Shown here: one piece after another, positions 51,155-63,261 of the stretch
How the letters are laid out: every line of letters begins with the position of its first letter
Numbering within the stretch: the first letter of the stretch is position 1
Source of the DNA: Pseudalkalibacillus sp. SCS-8
GTDB lineage: Bacteria; Bacillota; Bacilli; Bacillales; Fictibacillaceae
Length of the DNA stretch: 64,000 nt
Assembly (NCBI RefSeq): GCF_040126055.1
Contig: NZ_CP143541.1
Span: forward strand, 1 to 64,000
Direction: 5' to 3'
Position numbers and translations under genes: made by a program
The notes under the pieces: generated by a model
Database searches by the model: none
Told to the model about the DNA's origin: nothing
Seen by the model: the letters and a program-made list of their open reading frames with translations, nothing else

Positions 51155-51192
51155 AGACCTTATCACCTGCACGGTTTGATAAGGTCTTTTTT
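51155..51192 (+). terminator. Terminator after yabA
   Basis: An 11-bp stem AGACCTTATCA (51155-51165) / TGATAAGGTCT (51177-51187) is followed by T6. Confidence 0.92.
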
Positions 51193-51288
51193 CTCATAGA
51201 AGAAGTTTGCCTGTTGAATTGTCAAAACGTCACTTTAGGAAACAATAGGAGATATAAAAAGATAACGAAGCCGAAAGGATTTAATGTC

Positions 51289-52026
51289 ATGACAGCACGA
51301 TTATATGTAGGAGAGCGAGTCGATTATATCATTGAAAATGAGCTCAAGATCATCCAGAGCTCTTCTGTGTTCACATTTTCTCTCGATGCAGTCCTCCTTG
51401 CTAACTTTGTACACGTACCGATAAAAAAAGGAAAGCTGTTAGACCTATGTACTGGCACTGGCGCGATACCCCTCCTCTTAACAAGGAGAACGAACGGTAG
51501 GATCACAGGAATCGAAATTCAAGAAAAACTTGTGAGTATGGCAGAAAGAAGTGTCGAGTTGAACCAGCTTGAAAACCAGATAAATGTGATTCATGCGAAC
51601 ATACTCGATAGCGAAAGGAATGCAGAGCAAGACTATGATGTGGTGACATGCAACCCTCCATACTTTGCATCACAGAATCCAGAAGACCATCATTCAAATG
51701 AGCATTTTGCGATTGCAAGGCATGAAATCCATTGTACATTAGACGATGTTGTCCGTATCAGTGCCAAACATTTACGTAATGGCGGGAAAGCAGCGTTCGT
51801 CCATCGTCCTGAGCGGTTAATGGACCTTCTGACATCAATGCGGAAGTATAACTTGGAGCCAAAACGACTCCAGCTTGTCCATCCGAAAGAAGGAAAAGAG
51901 GCCAATATGGTTCTTGTTGAAGGTGCGAAAAACGGTAAACCCGATCTAAAGCTCCTCCCTCCAATCGTTGTTTTTGATCAGAACGGCCAATATTCAGAGG
52001 AGGTCATGCAGGCGTATGGGCGATGA
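51289..52026 (+). CDS. trmN6: tRNA (adenine-N6)-methyltransferase, YabB/TrmN6 type
   Basis: A SAM-dependent N6-adenine methyltransferase of 245 residues. SAM motif I is LLDLCTGTGAIPLLL and the catalytic motif is NPPYF in VVTCNPPYF. E. coli TrmN6 modifies A37 of tRNA-Val; the Bacillus homologue is YabB. I chose ATG 51289 (MTARLYVGERVDYI) by family alignment; an in-frame TTG start at 51214 would add 25 atypical residues. It overlaps yazA by 11 bases. Confidence 0.88.
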   Translation: MTARLYVGERVDYIIENELKIIQSSSVFTFSLDAVLLANFVHVPIKKGKLLDLCTGTGAIPLLLTRRTNGRITGIEIQEKLVSMAERSVELNQLENQINVIHANILDSERNAEQDYDVVTCNPPYFASQNPEDHHSNEHFAIARHEIHCTLDDVVRISAKHLRNGGKAAFVHRPERLMDLLTSMRKYNLEPKRLQLVHPKEGKEANMVLVEGAKNGKPDLKLLPPIVVFDQNGQYSEEVMQAYGR

Positions 52027-52318
52027 AGAATATTGTGTGTACATTCTAGAATGTAATGATGGAAGTCTTTATACTGGATATACGAATGATATTGAAAAGC
52101 GTGTATGTGCACATCAGCAAGGGAAAGGGGCCAAGTACACGAGGGGTCGTACGCCAGTTGAACTTGTCTACCTTGAATACCATAGAACGAAATCAGATGC
52201 CTTGAAAGCTGAATACAAGATCAAGCAATTGAAGAAAACAGAAAAGAAACGTCTCATCTTAATGAAGGAGCAAAATGATCATGTGGAATCAATCCAGCTA
52301 CCAAACGGAAACCAATGA
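52016..52318 (+). CDS. yazA: GIY-YIG domain protein YazA
   Basis: 100 residues. A compact GIY-YIG nuclease-like domain: CVYILECNDGSLYTGYTND, then KGAKYTRGRTPVELVYLE and AEYKIKQL. It is UPF0213 family with unknown cellular role. ATG 52016 follows GAGGAGG by about 12 bases and overlaps the end of trmN6. The longer in-frame start is not family-like. It overlaps rsmI by 44 bases. Confidence 0.92.
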   Translation: MGDEEYCVYILECNDGSLYTGYTNDIEKRVCAHQQGKGAKYTRGRTPVELVYLEYHRTKSDALKAEYKIKQLKKTEKKRLILMKEQNDHVESIQLPNGNQ

Positions 52319-53156
52319 CGGAAAGCTCTTGATCATCCCGACACCGATTGGAAACTTAGAAGATATGACCTATCGCGCGATCCAATCTCTCAAGGATGCT
52401 GATTTGATTGCATGTGAGGATACGAGACAAACCCGTAAGCTATGCAATCATTTTGATATTTCGACCTCTTTAGTTAGTTATCATGAGCATAACAAATTGA
52501 AAAGTGGAGAAAAGCTATTAAGCCAGATGAGGGAAGGGAAGGTCATTGCTCTTGTCAGTGATGCAGGAATGCCTGGGATATCAGATCCTGGCTATGACTT
52601 GGTGAAACAGTGTGTGGAAGAAGAAATCGCAGTCATACCACTGCCTGGAGCCAACGCGGCATTACCTGCGCTCGTTGCATCCGGTTTAAAGACGGATCAT
52701 TTTTATTTCTACGGATTTCTACCGAGGGATAAGAAAACCAAAAAAGAAGAGCTTGATTTCTTATCCAAGGTACGAGATACGATTATTCTCTATGAATCTC
52801 CTCATCGCTTGAAGGAGACGTTGAAGGATCTATGTACGCATATCGGTAGTGAACGCCAGGCTTCATTGAATAGGGAGTTGACGAAAAGGTATGAAGAAAT
52901 CATCCGTGGAAGCTTAGCTGATTTAAAGGCCTGGAGCGAAGAAGAACAGATAAGAGGGGAATTTTGCCTAATTATTGAAGGGGCCGGTGTCATCATTGAA
53001 TCGACAGCCTCTTGGTGGGATTCCATGACGATCGTCGAGCATATCCAGGCATATATGGAACGAGATGGTCTATCGAGTAAAGAGGCTATAAAACAAGTGG
53101 CAGCAGATCGGAATCTTCCTAAGCGGGAGGTCTATCAAGCTTATCATATCGACTAA
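52275..53156 (+). CDS. rsmI: 16S rRNA 2'-O-methyltransferase RsmI
   Basis: Methylates the ribose of C1402 in 16S rRNA. It is a tetrapyrrole-methylase fold: LIIPTPIGNLEDMTYRAI, CEDTRQTRKLCNHF, LVSDAGMPGISDPGYDLV, PLPGANAALPALVASG, LTKRYEE. 293 residues from ATG 52275; an in-frame ATG at 52281 is equally possible because the AAGGAG is four or ten bases away. It lies within the yabB-yazA-rsmI overlap cluster. Confidence 0.95.
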   Translation: MIMWNQSSYQTETNDGKLLIIPTPIGNLEDMTYRAIQSLKDADLIACEDTRQTRKLCNHFDISTSLVSYHEHNKLKSGEKLLSQMREGKVIALVSDAGMPGISDPGYDLVKQCVEEEIAVIPLPGANAALPALVASGLKTDHFYFYGFLPRDKKTKKEELDFLSKVRDTIILYESPHRLKETLKDLCTHIGSERQASLNRELTKRYEEIIRGSLADLKAWSEEEQIRGEFCLIIEGAGVIIESTASWWDSMTIVEHIQAYMERDGLSSKEAIKQVAADRNLPKREVYQAYHID

Positions 53157-53189
53157 AAAAAACAGGCTGACAGATTTACTGTCAGCCTG
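53155..53189 (-). terminator. Terminator of abrB
   Basis: An 11-bp stem CAGGCTGACAG / CTGTCAGCCTG. On the minus strand it is followed by T8, so it terminates abrB. It may partly stop rsmI transcripts too. Confidence 0.88.
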
Positions 53190-53200
53190 ACTTTCATTCA

Positions 53201-53485
53201 TTACTTCATTTTTGAAACGTAATCGTTCAATTCCTTAAGAATTGATTCTGCACCTTCACGGCTCAATACAATCTTGCCATCAGCGATGGATAGGTTATCA
53301 TCTGATACCTCACCAGTCACTTGGCATGTCATGTTAGGCTTGTATTTCTTAAGTACAATGCGATCATCATCTACGTAGATTTCAAGCGCATCTTTTTCTG
53401 CAATTCCGAGAGTACGACGAAGCTCGATTGGGATTACAACTCTTCCTAGCTCATCAACTTTACGTACAATTCCTGTAGATTTCAT
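53201..53485 (-). CDS. abrB: Transition-state regulator AbrB
   Basis: 94 residues. The N-terminal SpoVT/AbrB swapped-hairpin DNA-binding domain is MKSTGIVRKVDELGRVVIPI-ELRRTLGI, with a C-terminal multimerisation domain. AbrB represses many stationary-phase genes until Spo0A~P shuts off abrB. GGAGA lies upstream of ATG 53485. The promoter and Spo0A boxes at 53536-53598 fit this control. Confidence 0.97.
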   Translation of the reverse strand: MKSTGIVRKVDELGRVVIPIELRRTLGIAEKDALEIYVDDDRIVLKKYKPNMTCQVTGEVSDDNLSIADGKIVLSREGAESILKELNDYVSKMK

Positions 53486-53535
53486 AATGTTAAGTCTCCT
53501 CTCTTATTACTTTTTTATGACTTCATTCTATGTTT

Positions 53536-53598
53536 ATCGTCATTATTCGACAAAAACTATTATGCTCTAATAATACCAGCGATTCCCAAACTCGTCAA
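53536..53598 (-). promoter_or_regulatory. abrB promoter with downstream Spo0A boxes
   Basis: Minus strand: -35 TTGACG (53593-53598), 17-bp spacer, -10 TATTAT (53570-53575), inferred start near 53563. Two Spo0A-type boxes follow at about +11 and +21: TGTCGAA (53546-53552) and TGACGAT (53536-53542, one mismatch). B. subtilis abrB has the same layout of boxes just after the start site. Confidence 0.85.
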
Positions 53599-53775
53599 TC
53601 ATTTTCTTTTGAGAAAGTATATGCAAAATCTGTAAACGTCCTACAATGGCATGGTTGACACAATTTTAAGGGATTTAGCAGTCAAAAACCTCCAGATACA
53701 AGAAGTATTTACAGTAAATATCTACTATTCACAAAAGGATTACTAATAACCTAAAAGTATTATAGTGCGTGCTGA

Positions 53776-53814
53776 TTCGTCAAAATTCGACAAAAGCTAT
53801 GTCGAATATCGACA
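53776..53814. promoter_or_regulatory. Cluster of Spo0A-type boxes between abrB and metG
   Basis: Matches to TGNCGAA: 53776-53782 (minus), 53786-53792 (minus), 53800-53806 (plus), and a one-mismatch site 53808-53814 (minus). The rest of the 570-base abrB-metG gap shows no gene, T-box or S-box that I can see. Assignment is by motif only. Confidence 0.6.
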
Positions 53815-54043
53815 AACCTACCTTGCGTGAATCTGAGTAATCCATGTATATTTTGTGAGCAAGACAGTCATCCTGTAGGTATTTACATATATTGTTTTTC
53901 GTGCGATTGTGTCATTTTATGTCTAGAGAAAGAAAAAGTATTCAATTAATGATAGAATAAAGTCGGGAAAATTACACCGTAACGAACAATATACTTAGAA
54001 ATTACCCCTATCGGTTTAATATGAAACAATTTCTGGAAATTGA

Positions 54044-56038
<1,995 letters not shown>

Positions 56039-56095
56039 AAGGACCGATAATAAGAGGGTCATCCAAAAGTGGCACTTTCCATATGTTAGATATTG

Positions 56096-56126
56096 GAGGG
56101 CAGCCCAAACTGGATGCCCTCTTTTA
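56096..56126 (+). terminator. Terminator after metG
   Basis: The stem GAGGGCA / TGCCCTC is followed by TTTT, 58 bases past the stop. Confidence 0.78.
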
Positions 56127-56332
56127 GTTTACCAAAAGCGTTGAGGCACAAGGGTTTCAGGCGTTCAAGGAAGCTATTATCAGAATAGATAATCATTTTG
56201 TAATCGATTTGTAACCGTAATGACAAGCTATTGACTTAGCAATTCCTATAATAAATGTGATAAACTAGGAAAGTGTTTCAGGATATAGGAATTCTGAATC
56301 AGAAACCATGTATTTAGTAGGTGTTTTTAACT

Positions 56333-57103
56333 ATGTTATTTGATACACACGCACATTTGAATGCCGATCAGTTTGAGGAAGATCGAGAGGAAGTCATACA
56401 ACGAGCACTGGATGAAGGCGTATCCCATATCGTAGTTGTCGGTTTTGACCGCAAGACGATTAATGGAGCCATGGATCTAGCGGAGACCTATGATTTCATC
56501 TATGCAGCAGTTGGTTGGCACCCGGTAGATGCCATCGACATGACTGAAGAAGATCTGAAATGGATTGAAGAGCTATCTTCACATCCTAAAGTGGTGGCTC
56601 TTGGAGAGATGGGACTGGATTACCATTGGGATAAATCTCCGAAAGACGTGCAAAAGGATGTCTTCCGGCAGCAGATCCGACTTGCCAAAAAGGTGAAGTT
56701 ACCGATTGTCATCCATAATCGAGAGGCAACTGAAGATGTGGTTTCAATTTTAGAAGAAGAAGATGCAGGAGAAGTTGGCGGTATCATGCACTGCTATAGC
56801 GGTAGTCTTGAAATTGCTAAACGATGCATGGATATGAATTTCTACATATCCTTCGGTGGTCCTGTTACCTTTAAGAACGCCAAACGTCCGAAAGAAGTGG
56901 CTGCAGAAATTCCGATGGACAGACTTCTTATCGAGACAGATTGTCCGTTTTTAAGTCCGCATCCATTAAGAGGTAAGCGAAATGAATCCGCTTATGTTAA
57001 ATATATCGCTGAACAAATTGCTGATTTGAAAGGCATCTCTGTAGAAGAACTCGCCCAAAAAACGTCCGACAATGCATTTCGTCTTTTCGGCATCAATCGC
57101 TGA
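56333..57103 (+). CDS. tatD: TatD-family metal-dependent deoxyribonuclease
   Basis: 256 residues (YabD). The metal ligands are in DTHAHL at the N-terminus, GEMGLDYHW, IVIHNREA, MHCYSG and ETDCPFLSPHPLRG, all as in TatD nucleases. ATG 56333 (MLFDTHAHLN) has AGGTG upstream; the in-frame GTG at 56321 overlaps the SD. It is found after metG as in other Bacilli. Confidence 0.95.
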   Translation: MLFDTHAHLNADQFEEDREEVIQRALDEGVSHIVVVGFDRKTINGAMDLAETYDFIYAAVGWHPVDAIDMTEEDLKWIEELSSHPKVVALGEMGLDYHWDKSPKDVQKDVFRQQIRLAKKVKLPIVIHNREATEDVVSILEEEDAGEVGGIMHCYSGSLEIAKRCMDMNFYISFGGPVTFKNAKRPKEVAAEIPMDRLLIETDCPFLSPHPLRGKRNESAYVKYIAEQIADLKGISVEELAQKTSDNAFRLFGINR

Positions 57104-57313
57104 TGGATCTTGTCGAAAGAAAAGAAATGCTGTAACAGAAAGCGAGATTCTACAAAAATCCCATCCATTTGCTACTAATGCTGTCGAACAATTTTTCTTT
57201 CTTTTTGCAAATTTCCCTTGCATAATGGGGACCAAAAGTGAAAAGGAGGTTCTTGTTCCAACAAGGCAAGCTGGAGTGAGGATTGAAGATTTCGGAAAAG
57301 GAGGGGTCGGGAC

Positions 57314-58513
57314 ATGATCCACCTAAAATCTGTCATGACCAGAATGTTTACGGGGAAGTGGCTTCTGGTTTCAATTGCAGGACTTCTCGTACTAGGTGTT
57401 GCAGTGAGTGTCGGAGCATACGACATGACAAAGAAAACTGTGACGCTCTCGATTGACGGGGAAGAAAAAATGGTGAAAACTCATGCCGATACCGTAAAGG
57501 GGATTCTAACAGAACACGGGATTGACATTAGTCCACACGACAAAGTTAACCCCGGGTTAGACTCGAAAGTCACGAATGATATGAAGATCACTTGGATCCA
57601 ATCGCATGAAGTGAAGCTTGACATCGATGGTAAAGAGCAGAAGGTTTGGACCACTGCTTCCACGGTGCAAGAGCTGTTGGAAAACGAAGAGATCAAAGTT
57701 GAAGAGCATGATAAATTGAGTCCAGAATTGGATACCGAAGTTGAAGACGGACTGGAAGTGAAGCTCGATAAAGCCTTCCAAGTCAAATTGAATGACGGTG
57801 GAAAAGAGAAGAAAGTCTGGACCACTTCGATTACGGTCGCTGACCTTTTAAAACAACATAAGATCAAATTATCTGATCTGGATCGTATAGAGCCTGGCGA
57901 AGACACACTTGTCAAAAAAGGTTCTAAGATCAAAGTCATCAGAGTAGAAAAGGTCACCGATGTAGTGGAAGAGAAAATCGATTACGCTGTGGTGAAGCGT
58001 AAAGACAACAATCTAGCCAAGGGTACAGAAAAAGTCGTTTCCCAAGGGCAAGAAGGTAAACTGAAAAAGCATTACGAAGTTATCATGGAAAACGGGAAAG
58101 AAGTATCTCGTGAGCTTGTAAAAACCGAAAAAGTATCGGATAGCAAAGATAAAATTGTTGCAGTCGGTACGAAGGTGAAAAAACGCAATATATCCCGTCA
58201 GAAGCCTTCTACTGAACCGGAGGGTAGAGAGTTCTACGTTACCAGCACTGCATATACGGCTTTCTGTACAGGATGCTCTGGAATCACGACGACAGGATAT
58301 AACTTGAGAGCAAACCCGAATGCCAAAGTCATTGCGGTCGATCCGAGTGTTATACCGCTTGGAAGCAAGGTCTGGGTTGAGGGATACGGCTATGCAACGG
58401 CGCTTGATACAGGTGGAGCAATCGTTGGTAACAAAATTGATGTGTTCTTCAGTAGTAAATCTGCTGCAAGAAGCTGGGGAAGAAAGACTGTTCGAATTAA
58501 AATCATCAATTAA
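57314..58513 (+). CDS. yabE: Cell-wall protein YabE (DUF348, G5, 3D domains)
   Basis: 399 residues. One N-terminal membrane/signal segment (about 15-36, WLLVSIAGLLVLGVAVSV) is followed by three DUF348 repeats (about 40-210), a G5 domain (about 210-290) and a C-terminal 3D domain with the Asp residues typical of resuscitation-factor-like lytic transglycosylases (AVDPSVIPLG, ALDTGGAI, IDVFF). It probably remodels peptidoglycan outside the membrane. GGAGGGG lies upstream of ATG 57314. Confidence 0.92.
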   Translation: MIHLKSVMTRMFTGKWLLVSIAGLLVLGVAVSVGAYDMTKKTVTLSIDGEEKMVKTHADTVKGILTEHGIDISPHDKVNPGLDSKVTNDMKITWIQSHEVKLDIDGKEQKVWTTASTVQELLENEEIKVEEHDKLSPELDTEVEDGLEVKLDKAFQVKLNDGGKEKKVWTTSITVADLLKQHKIKLSDLDRIEPGEDTLVKKGSKIKVIRVEKVTDVVEEKIDYAVVKRKDNNLAKGTEKVVSQGQEGKLKKHYEVIMENGKEVSRELVKTEKVSDSKDKIVAVGTKVKKRNISRQKPSTEPEGREFYVTSTAYTAFCTGCSGITTTGYNLRANPNAKVIAVDPSVIPLGSKVWVEGYGYATALDTGGAIVGNKIDVFFSSKSAARSWGRKTVRIKIIN

Positions 58514-58524
58514 CAGAATGGTTG

Positions 58525-58562
58525 AGAGAGCATAGGATTAATCTCCTGTGCTTTCTTTTTTA
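58525..58562 (+). terminator. Terminator after yabE
   Basis: The stem AGCATAGGA / TCCTGTGCT (one G-U pair) is followed by TTCTTTTTT. Confidence 0.75.
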
Positions 58563-58678
58563 TTTTGGTTCTACAAAGCTTTATCTATATAAAAGGGTTA
58601 GGGTATACTGTTTTAATAGTGGCTCTACTTATTAGACGTATTTATTACAAAAAGGTTTCACATTTTTCGGAGGTTTTC

Positions 58679-60108
<1,430 letters not shown>

Positions 60109-60122
60109 AAATTGATTTTCAA

Positions 60123-60183
60123 CCCCCTGTTGAATATGGACAGCCTTCTTTTAGCGTGTCCAGCTCGACAGGGGCTTTTTTTC
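60123..60183 (+). terminator. Terminator after ksgA
   Basis: A long interrupted stem: CCCCTGT pairs with ACAGGGG and TGGACA with TGTCCA, followed by T7. Confidence 0.85.
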
Positions 60184-60266
60184 CTTCAATCTGCGAAAGA
60201 CTCCCTCTTTTTTATAGCTTGTTTTTGAATGTTTCCCTTTATTTATCATTTTTTCATCCTCTCTCA

Positions 60267-60294
60267 CATAGGTTTAAAGAGTATCCATAATATT
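60267..60294 (+). promoter_or_regulatory. Possible SigK promoter of yabG
   Basis: -10-like CATAATATT (60286-60294) with ACA about 18 bases upstream, near the SigK pattern (AC, CATAnnnTA). yabG is SigK-dependent in B. subtilis. The match is imperfect. Confidence 0.4.
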
Positions 60295-60343
60295 GGTATG
60301 AAGAAGTATTTCTGATCACTCTCGTCGAAGGGGAGAAGAGAAT

Positions 60344-61246
60344 ATGTCTATACAGGTAGGAGATATTGTCGGGCGACGCTCATATCATTGTGACCTTCTG
60401 TTCCGGATAACATATATATCAGAAGATCAAAAAATAGCTGAACTTGCTGGGGAGGATATGAGACTGATTGCGGATGCCCCTTTAGAAGATCTTGTTGTCA
60501 TGAATGGTGATGAACAACAAGAACGTCGGAAAAAGATCAAAGAAAAGGAAAAATCATCTTACCGATTGTTTCGTCAAGATTATCAGCTCCTTCGACATAA
60601 AATGGAGTACTCCGCTACGGGGGGTTATGACAAAAACAACTCCTATTTCAGGCTGCCCGGTAAAGTGCTGCATGTCGATGGAGATCCTTATTATCTGAAC
60701 AAATGCCTGGAGTTATATAAAAAGTTGAACGTACCCGTATTTGGCATCCACATGAAAGAATCGGAAATGCCTGAGAAGGTCCCCGCCTTAATCGATGAAG
60801 TAGCTCCAGATATTCTAGTCATTACAGGTCACGATGCCTATATCCGTTCTAAAGGGGAAATTTCCGACCTGCAAGCTTATCGGCATTCGAAGTATTTTGT
60901 ACGAACCGTAAAGGATGCAAGGAAGAAAAACCCGAACCTCGACCAGATGATGATTTTTGCGGGTGCTTGTCAATCGCATTTTGAATCGTTAATCCGAGCA
61001 GGAGCCAATTTTGCAAGTTCACCATCTAGAGTCAACATACACGCGCTGGATCCGGTGTATATCGTCTCAAAGGTAAGCTTCACCTCGTTTTACGATCGAA
61101 TTAATGTTTGGGAGGTCTTGAGGAACACCATCACTGGCGACGATGGTCTAGGTGGGGTGGAGACAACAGGTTTCCTAAGGACAGGAATGCCGATAAAGGA
61201 TCCTGAAAACAGCAATAACTCCTCTACAGCTAACGCGAATGTATAG
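60344..61246 (+). CDS. yabG: Sporulation-specific protease YabG
   Basis: 300 residues. YabG cleaves coat proteins (for example SpoIVA) late in spore-coat maturation. GDIVGRRSYHCDLLFRI, VLHVDGDPYYLNKCL, DILVITGHDAY and FAGACQSHFESLI (Cys-containing, likely catalytic region) are characteristic. GGGG lies upstream of ATG 60344. It is monocistronic. Confidence 0.93.
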   Translation: MSIQVGDIVGRRSYHCDLLFRITYISEDQKIAELAGEDMRLIADAPLEDLVVMNGDEQQERRKKIKEKEKSSYRLFRQDYQLLRHKMEYSATGGYDKNNSYFRLPGKVLHVDGDPYYLNKCLELYKKLNVPVFGIHMKESEMPEKVPALIDEVAPDILVITGHDAYIRSKGEISDLQAYRHSKYFVRTVKDARKKNPNLDQMMIFAGACQSHFESLIRAGANFASSPSRVNIHALDPVYIVSKVSFTSFYDRINVWEVLRNTITGDDGLGGVETTGFLRTGMPIKDPENSNNSSTANANV

Positions 61247-61429
61247 ACAAACGAAGGGCTGACTCTTATCCAAATGGAAAATGAGCACAGAAAGAACAAC
61301 AAAGAGGCAGCCTCATTTGTCGCATCTTTTATTTCGTGTTGACTTTTTCATATTTTTTGTACAAGTCTACATATTCACCTGCTATTTAAGACAAAATAGT
61401 TTTAGATTAAAAAATTATCGGCAATACCG

Positions 61430-61459
61430 TTGACAACCGTTATAGAGGATTGCTATAAT
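61430..61459 (+). promoter_or_regulatory. veg upstream promoter
   Basis: -35 TTGACA (61430-61435), 18-bp spacer, perfect -10 TATAAT (61454-61459). It is the first of two tandem SigA sites before veg. Confidence 0.78.
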
Positions 61460-61471
61460 TTTAGATTTATT

Positions 61472-61501
61472 TTGACAAAATGCATCAAAAGATGTTATAA
61501 T
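61472..61501 (+). promoter_or_regulatory. veg proximal promoter
   Basis: -35 TTGACA (61472-61477), 18-bp spacer, perfect -10 TATAAT (61496-61501), just before the veg SD. B. subtilis veg is known for a very strong SigA promoter. Confidence 0.85.
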
Positions 61502-61524
61502 TTGTCTAAGTGAGGTGTAGTAGC

Positions 61525-61794
61525 ATGGGAAAAACAATTCCTGATATAAAACGCGTGTTAGAAGGGCAAGTCGGAAAGCGGCTTACGTTGAAAGCTAACG
61601 GAGGACGACGAAAAACCATTGAACGAAGCGGCACCTTAGAAGAAACTTATCCAGCAGTTTTCATTGTAAAATTGGATCAAGATACAAACGCATTCGAACG
61701 TGTATCATACAGTTATGCGGATGTGTTGACCGAAACGGTCGAAATTACGTTTGCTGAAGATACGGCGAGCGGTATGATGGTAAGCGGGCAGTAA
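61525..61794 (+). CDS. veg: Veg protein
   Basis: 89 residues ([46 protein letters not shown]). A small beta-rich protein linked in B. subtilis to biofilm formation through SinR. ATG 61525 follows GAGGTG; the in-frame GTG at 61510 lies in the SD. Two consensus promoters precede it. Confidence 0.95.
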   Translation: MGKTIPDIKRVLEGQVGKRLTLKANGGRRKTIERSGTLEETYPAVFIVKLDQDTNAFERVSYSYADVLTETVEITFAEDTASGMMVSGQ

Positions 61795-61870
61795 GGCAGA
61801 AAGTGTCTAACTGCTTTTTTACTTTTTTTTCATACGGCGTCTGCTTCTCTTAAAGGATACATAAGGAAAT

Positions 61871-61898
61871 TATAAAACCCCTTCATCCACCCATACTA
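61871..61898 (+). promoter_or_regulatory. SigG promoter of sspF
   Basis: -10 CATACTA (61892-61898) with a TATAA-like -35 at about 61871-61875 and a 16-17-bp spacer. It fits forespore SigG control, known for sspF. Confidence 0.6.
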
Positions 61899-61944
61899 AG
61901 GGTATGTAGTAGTCATTAAGACTTGAAAGGGGCTTTACGCAATT

Positions 61945-62115
61945 ATGAGTAGACGACGCGGCATTATGTCCGACCGTTTTAAAGAAGAAATTGCAAAAGA
62001 ATTAGGCTTCTATGATACCGTGCAAAAGGAAGGCTGGGGAGCGATCCGCTCTCGGGATGCTGGAAACATGGTAAAACGTGCAATCGAACTTGCACAACAA
62101 CAAATGTCGAAATAA
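61945..62115 (+). CDS. sspF: Small acid-soluble spore protein SspF
   Basis: A 56-residue minor alpha/beta-type [24 protein letters not shown], then [20 protein letters not shown] and [16 protein letters not shown]. The conserved GWG and [12 protein letters not shown] segments match B. subtilis SspF, between veg and ispE. AAAGGGG precedes ATG 61945. It is slightly shorter than the B. subtilis protein (61 aa). Confidence 0.93.
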   Translation: MSRRRGIMSDRFKEEIAKELGFYDTVQKEGWGAIRSRDAGNMVKRAIELAQQQMSK

Positions 62116-62332
62116 CTACTGCAATTCAGGGAACGATCTGACAACTGGCCAAATTCAGGAATGCGTACCACGACACAGCTGCCGACAAATGGCGGAGGTC
62201 GTGCTTTCGAATTTGACCGTTGTTGGGTCGTCCTTTTTTATCTCTGGCAATAATATTGAAAAAGCTTACACATAATGGCTTTGGTTATGATAAACTATCA
62301 GCGGTAAATGGTCATATAAGAAGGTGATAATA

Positions 62333-63193
62333 ATGAAATACTCCGTTAAAGCTCCTGCAAAAATCAATCTTTCATTAGATGTATGTCATAAACGTGAAGA
62401 CGGCTATCATGAAGTGGAAATGGTCATGACGACGATTGACCTTGCAGACAGAATAGAGTTGAGCACACATGAACGTGATGAAATTACGATTGAATCCTCA
62501 GGAGGTTATGTCCCTTCGGACAGTCGTAATTTAGCATACCAGGCAGCAGATCTTTTGAAGAAGACCTTCAACCGTTCCGAAGGCTTACATATTACAATTG
62601 ATAAGCATATTCCCGTCTCTGCTGGATTAGCAGGTGGGAGCAGTGATGCTGCAGCCACATTGAAAGGTTTGAATTACATGTGGGATCTCGGGCTAAGCTT
62701 GGATGAATTGGCTGAACTAGGTTCTCAAATCGGATCTGATGTCGCTTTCTGTGTCTACGGCGGTACAGCAATCGCTACCGGACGTGGGGAAAAAATTCAA
62801 CGGATTTCTTCGCCGCCGCCTTGTTGGGTCGTGCTGGCGAAACCCTCCATCGGGGTTTCAACTGCTGACGTATACCGGAACTTGAATTTGGATCAAATTG
62901 AGCATCCCAACATTGATCAAATGGTCGATGCCATTGAATCCAAGGATTATGAGGCGATTTGTGCATCACTTGGAAATGTCCTTGAATCTGTGACGCTGAA
63001 TGAGTACCCTGAAGTGCGACACATCAAAAAACAGATGGAAAGACTAGGTGCAGACGGCGTTCTCATGAGCGGAAGCGGCCCCACTGTGTTTGGCCTCGCT
63101 GTTCATGAAACACGGGCACAACGTATCTATAATGGGCTTAGAGGGTTCTGCAATGAGGTATATATGGTAAGGATGTTGGGTGAAAGCGAATAG
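62333..63193 (+). CDS. ispE: 4-diphosphocytidyl-2-C-methyl-D-erythritol kinase
   Basis: A GHMP kinase in the MEP isoprenoid pathway, phosphorylating the 2-hydroxyl of CDP-ME. Motifs: [12 protein letters not shown] (substrate), [17 protein letters not shown] (ATP loop), [12 protein letters not shown]. 286 residues. ATG 62333 follows AAGGTG; an in-frame GTG at 62324 is part of the SD. purR follows 68 bases later. Confidence 0.96.
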   Translation: MKYSVKAPAKINLSLDVCHKREDGYHEVEMVMTTIDLADRIELSTHERDEITIESSGGYVPSDSRNLAYQAADLLKKTFNRSEGLHITIDKHIPVSAGLAGGSSDAAATLKGLNYMWDLGLSLDELAELGSQIGSDVAFCVYGGTAIATGRGEKIQRISSPPPCWVVLAKPSIGVSTADVYRNLNLDQIEHPNIDQMVDAIESKDYEAICASLGNVLESVTLNEYPEVRHIKKQMERLGADGVLMSGSGPTVFGLAVHETRAQRIYNGLRGFCNEVYMVRMLGESE

Positions 63194-63261
63194 AAGGTTG
63201 AATAAACACGTACAAAAGTGGTATATTAACCTTAAAATATTCGGTTTTGGAGGAATGACAC

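Noticed and set aside
62116..62332. Hairpin-like sequence after sspF (CACGAC...GTCGTG, then GGGTCGTCC plus T-run)
   Set aside because: Possible terminator, but the stem next to the T-run is poorly paired, so it is not called as a feature.
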